Assembly (NCBI RefSeq): GCF_024397855.1
Contig: NZ_CP073343.1
Coordinates: 620,001-684,000, forward strand
Length of the DNA stretch: 64,000 nt
Source of the DNA: Marinomonas rhizomae
GTDB taxonomy: Bacteria; Pseudomonadota; Gammaproteobacteria; Pseudomonadales; Marinomonadaceae
Reading direction: 5' to 3'
Shown here: positions 61,821-64,000 of the stretch, in pieces
Layout of the letters: each line of letters begins with the position of its first letter
Numbering within the stretch: the stretch's first letter is position 1
The notes under the pieces: generated by a model
The model's input: only the letters and a program-made list of their open reading frames with translations
Databases searched by the model: none
What the model was told of the DNA's origin: nothing
Program-made: the position numbers and the translations under genes

Positions 61821-61856
61821 ACCGAAAAAAGCAGGACATTAAAGGCTTTTTTCGGT
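61821..61856 (+). terminator. Hairpin after the DUF423 gene
   Basis: ACCGAAAAAAGC (61821-61832) pairs perfectly with GCTTTTTTCGGT (61845-61856) around a 12-base loop. The T run is within the right arm. It likely ends the rsd-WD40-DUF423 transcript. Confidence 0.65.
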
Positions 61857-61975
61857 AGGATAGCGCCCCGCTAGTCTTACCCAAAAGACACGATTGGCCA
61901 ATGATTGATCTAAAACGAACGTATTAGATCTGTGTCAGCTCATCAAAATAGAACACACTGAAGCGATATTTAACC

Positions 61976-62686
61976 ATGCAAGAGCAAGAAAACGATACTC
62001 AAGAACCTATCAAGAAACGCACCATTCGCAGCTTTGTTGTACGTGGTGGTCGCATGACGGAAGGCCAACAAAAGAATTACGATGCGAACTGGGCCGTGTA
62101 CGGTTTAGATCTTGCTGATGGGCGAATTGACTACACAACAGTATTTGGTCGTGAATCAGATGTGGTGCTTGAAGTTGGCTTTGGCATGGGAGCTTCGCTT
62201 GTTGAAATGGCGAAAAACGCGCCAGAGAAAGATTTTATCGGTATCGAAGTGCACCCACCAGGTGTTGCCAAACTGATGATGCTGGCAAAAGAAGAAGGCA
62301 TTACTAATTTACGTGTTTACTGTGATGACGCGATTGAAATCATGGCAAATTGCTTACCGCAAAACACAGCCAGCACCTTTCAGTTGTTCTTCCCAGATCC
62401 TTGGCACAAGAAAAAGCACAATAAGCGTCGTATTGTTCAGCCGTTGTTTGCTCAGCAAGTAGCGAATGTATTAAAAGACGGTGGACACTTTCATATGGCC
62501 ACAGATTGGCAGCCTTATGCCGAGCACATGATGGAAGTAATGGAAGCCCAAGAAGGCTATGAAAACGCAGCAGGTAAAGGTGAGTACCACCCTCGTCCTG
62601 AATCGCGTCCATTGACCAAATTTGAGCAACGTGGTGAACGTTTAGGTCATGGTGTTTGGGATTTGATTTATACAAAACAAAGGTAA
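61976..62686 (+). CDS. trmB: tRNA (guanine46-N7)-methyltransferase TrmB
   Basis: A 236-residue SAM-dependent enzyme that methylates G46 of t[19 protein letters not shown] is the SAM-binding motif, [18 protein letters not shown] carries the catalytic Asp and the PDPW signature, and [25 protein letters not shown] is the C-terminal tRNA-recognition block. The length matches E. coli TrmB (239). Confidence 0.95.
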   Translation: MQEQENDTQEPIKKRTIRSFVVRGGRMTEGQQKNYDANWAVYGLDLADGRIDYTTVFGRESDVVLEVGFGMGASLVEMAKNAPEKDFIGIEVHPPGVAKLMMLAKEEGITNLRVYCDDAIEIMANCLPQNTASTFQLFFPDPWHKKKHNKRRIVQPLFAQQVANVLKDGGHFHMATDWQPYAEHMMEVMEAQEGYENAAGKGEYHPRPESRPLTKFEQRGERLGHGVWDLIYTKQR

Positions 62687-62778
62687 TCGAATAAATGGCT
62701 AATACATGCCCTTATCGGTATATTTAGATGATATATTTTAGATTTGAATAATTTTATTCCTTTATGGAGAGGCGTATT

Positions 62779-63921
62779 GTGACAAAAGGTCAGCTATCAC
62801 AGGGAAAAATGGAACAAAGTTCAGATATAGCAAAATATCGGTTTGATCGTCATGATGATGAGATTGATTTAAAAGAGCTTATCTTGGCTCTATGGCAGGG
62901 GAAGTTTACAATCATTGTGGTGACTATCTTTTGCACAGTAATAGCAATTGCTTACGCATTATTAGCAAAAGAAAAGTGGACAACAGAGGCTATCATTACA
63001 GAGCCTCAGATAAGTGCTTTTGCAGATTACCAAAAAATGGTGAATGATTTCCAGCCTATTTTTGATGTTTATCAAGGTGGGACTATTCTGATTAGCCAGC
63101 AGTTAATGAGCTTTGTTTCACCCGAAAAACTATTTCAAATTTATTTACAGCAGTACAATGCTAGAAGTAATAAAAAAGACTACATTACTTCTTTTGATGG
63201 TTTTGAAGAAGAGTTAAAAACAATACATCAAACAAGTGAGGGTGATGAGTCTCGGGCCCAAGAGTCTAAATTGTATAACCAGTGGTATAAAAAGCTAACA
63301 GCAGCTGCAATAAAATCAAAAGACCAGCCAGAATCATACTCTCTAAAAGGTAATGGTGAGAATGCTAAAGAAAGTCTTGATTTTTTGAACGGGTACATTA
63401 AATATGTTGAAGCTAAGGCGCGAGAGCTTGTGCTTGCTAATCTCAAATCCACAGTTGATTCTAAATCTAGTGAATTAACTCAGCAAAAAAGCATGTTAGT
63501 GGATCAGGCAAAGAGTCGCTTGCAAAGTGAGACGGAGCTTGCTAAATATGCTTTGCAGATAGCTAAAGCTGCAGGTTTAGATGGGCCTCAGCAGAATTTA
63601 GGAGATCAAGAGATATTTGCCATCAATATTGGAGCTAATGCACTCGAAGCTAAAGTAAAAGTTTTAGAGGGTCTTAGTGCTGATCAGCTTAGCGTCATAG
63701 AGCCAAGATTACAGACAATTAGTTCAAAGCTGAACTTGTTAGATGTTTTGAACGTGAATTCAAATGTGTCTTTTAATACTTTTCAATACATTGAGGCACC
63801 AGAAAAGCCACTTAGTCGAACTGCACCTAAAAGGCCTCTTATTGCTGTTTTAGGAGTGCTGCTGGGAGGGATGTTAGGTTGCTTTATTGTGCTGGTGAGG
63901 TTTGCGTTTAGAGAAAAGTAA
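62779..63921 (+). CDS. Wzz-type polysaccharide chain-length determinant
   Basis: About 380 residues from the GTG at 62779, six bases after GGAGAGG; an ATG at 62764 lies across that site and one at 62809 is also possible. Two membrane helices (LFTIIVVTIFCTVIAIAYALL-like near 46-66, and about 355-375 LIAVLGVLLGGMLGCFIVLV) flank a periplasmic domain with long helices (SELTQQKSMLVDQAKSRLQSETELAKYAL). The proline-rich APEKPLSRTAPKRP precedes the second helix. It sets O-antigen or capsule length. It begins a possible surface-polysaccharide locus to the right. Confidence 0.9.
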   Translation: MTKGQLSQGKMEQSSDIAKYRFDRHDDEIDLKELILALWQGKFTIIVVTIFCTVIAIAYALLAKEKWTTEAIITEPQISAFADYQKMVNDFQPIFDVYQGGTILISQQLMSFVSPEKLFQIYLQQYNARSNKKDYITSFDGFEEELKTIHQTSEGDESRAQESKLYNQWYKKLTAAAIKSKDQPESYSLKGNGENAKESLDFLNGYIKYVEAKARELVLANLKSTVDSKSSELTQQKSMLVDQAKSRLQSETELAKYALQIAKAAGLDGPQQNLGDQEIFAINIGANALEAKVKVLEGLSADQLSVIEPRLQTISSKLNLLDVLNVNSNVSFNTFQYIEAPEKPLSRTAPKRPLIAVLGVLLGGMLGCFIVLVRFAFREK

Positions 63922-63963
63922 ATGACTCAAAAGTAGTAAATATGGCTTAAGTTAGTTTGAAAT

Positions 63964-63992
63964 AAAAAAGCGACTCAACGAGTCGCTTTTTT
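63964..63992. terminator. Terminator after the Wzz-like gene
   Basis: AAAAAAGCGACTC pairs with GAGTCGCTTTTTT around AAC, with T runs in both directions. It ends the wzz transcript 40 bases past its stop. Confidence 0.93.
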
Positions 63993-64000
63993 ATTATTTA

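Overview
The window looks like chromosomal DNA of a marine gammaproteobacterium, most likely Marinomonas or a close relative in the Oceanospirillales. The evidence is moderate GC content, three tripartite TRAP carboxylate transporters in 64 kb, and E. coli/Pseudomonas-like housekeeping genes (gshA, mutY-yggX, dsbB, rsd/algQ, trmB, hisB-hisH-hisF, elyC, gntR-gntK, fecBCDE). The genus is an inference; no rRNA or marker set is present. No phage, plasmid or CRISPR signature was seen.

Layout. 1-2081 (minus): TRAP transporter dctP-dctQ-dctM, cut by the left edge. 2300-6299 (minus): sulfate/thiosulfate ABC importer sbp-cysT-cysW-cysA. 6435-8559: LysR regulator divergent from an SDR, then a cupin. 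8701-15824 is the most accessory-looking stretch. It holds four antitoxin-like genes without toxins, a membrane-anchored protein with ten near-identical 43-residue TPR-like units, a self-contained trpR-trpE-trpG operon with a TrpR operator, and elyC. 15972-17843: GNAT, LysE-type exporter, SGNH hydrolase. 18020-23159: a TakP-like TRAP transporter followed by a Cache-domain NarX/NarL-like two-component system. A perfect 7-2-7 palindrome lies in front of the transporter. 23295-31118: GH114 glycosidase, AraC and LysE exporter, Dabb, DJ-1/PfpI, LysR, HBM chemoreceptor, small membrane protein, isochorismatase-like hydrolase.

31127-34745 (minus): fecBCDE ferric citrate importer with a Fur-box-like site. 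34859-39610 (minus): gluconate module of gntR, gntK and a dctPQM TRAP transporter. Three GntR-operator-like sites tie it together, implying gluconate uptake by TRAP rather than by GntP/GntT. 39939-42479: DUF294/CBS protein and DEDDh exonuclease. 42524-47645: SDR/Rrf2 divergent pair, a degenerate coding remnant, outer-membrane beta-barrel, exported MsrA, Fpr and YghU, which suggests redox defence. 47946-52720: SHOCT protein, gshA and hisB-hisH-hisF (no hisA). 52911-53092: GC-rich tandem repeats. 53120-58263: AsmA, mutY, chrA, yggX. 58264-58525: a 262-bp IS5-type MITE with CTAG target duplications placed exactly on the yggX stop codon. 58633-63921: FliL-like protein, dsbB, rsd, WD40 lipoprotein, DUF423, trmB, and a Wzz-like protein that probably opens a surface-polysaccharide locus.

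No single dramatic new system is proven. The best leads are the membrane TPR repeat protein among toxinless antitoxins, the trpR-led atypical anthranilate synthase operon, the GntR-controlled TRAP module, and the highly structured MITE at yggX. All calls come from reading the sequence and recalled family knowledge; no database search was run.
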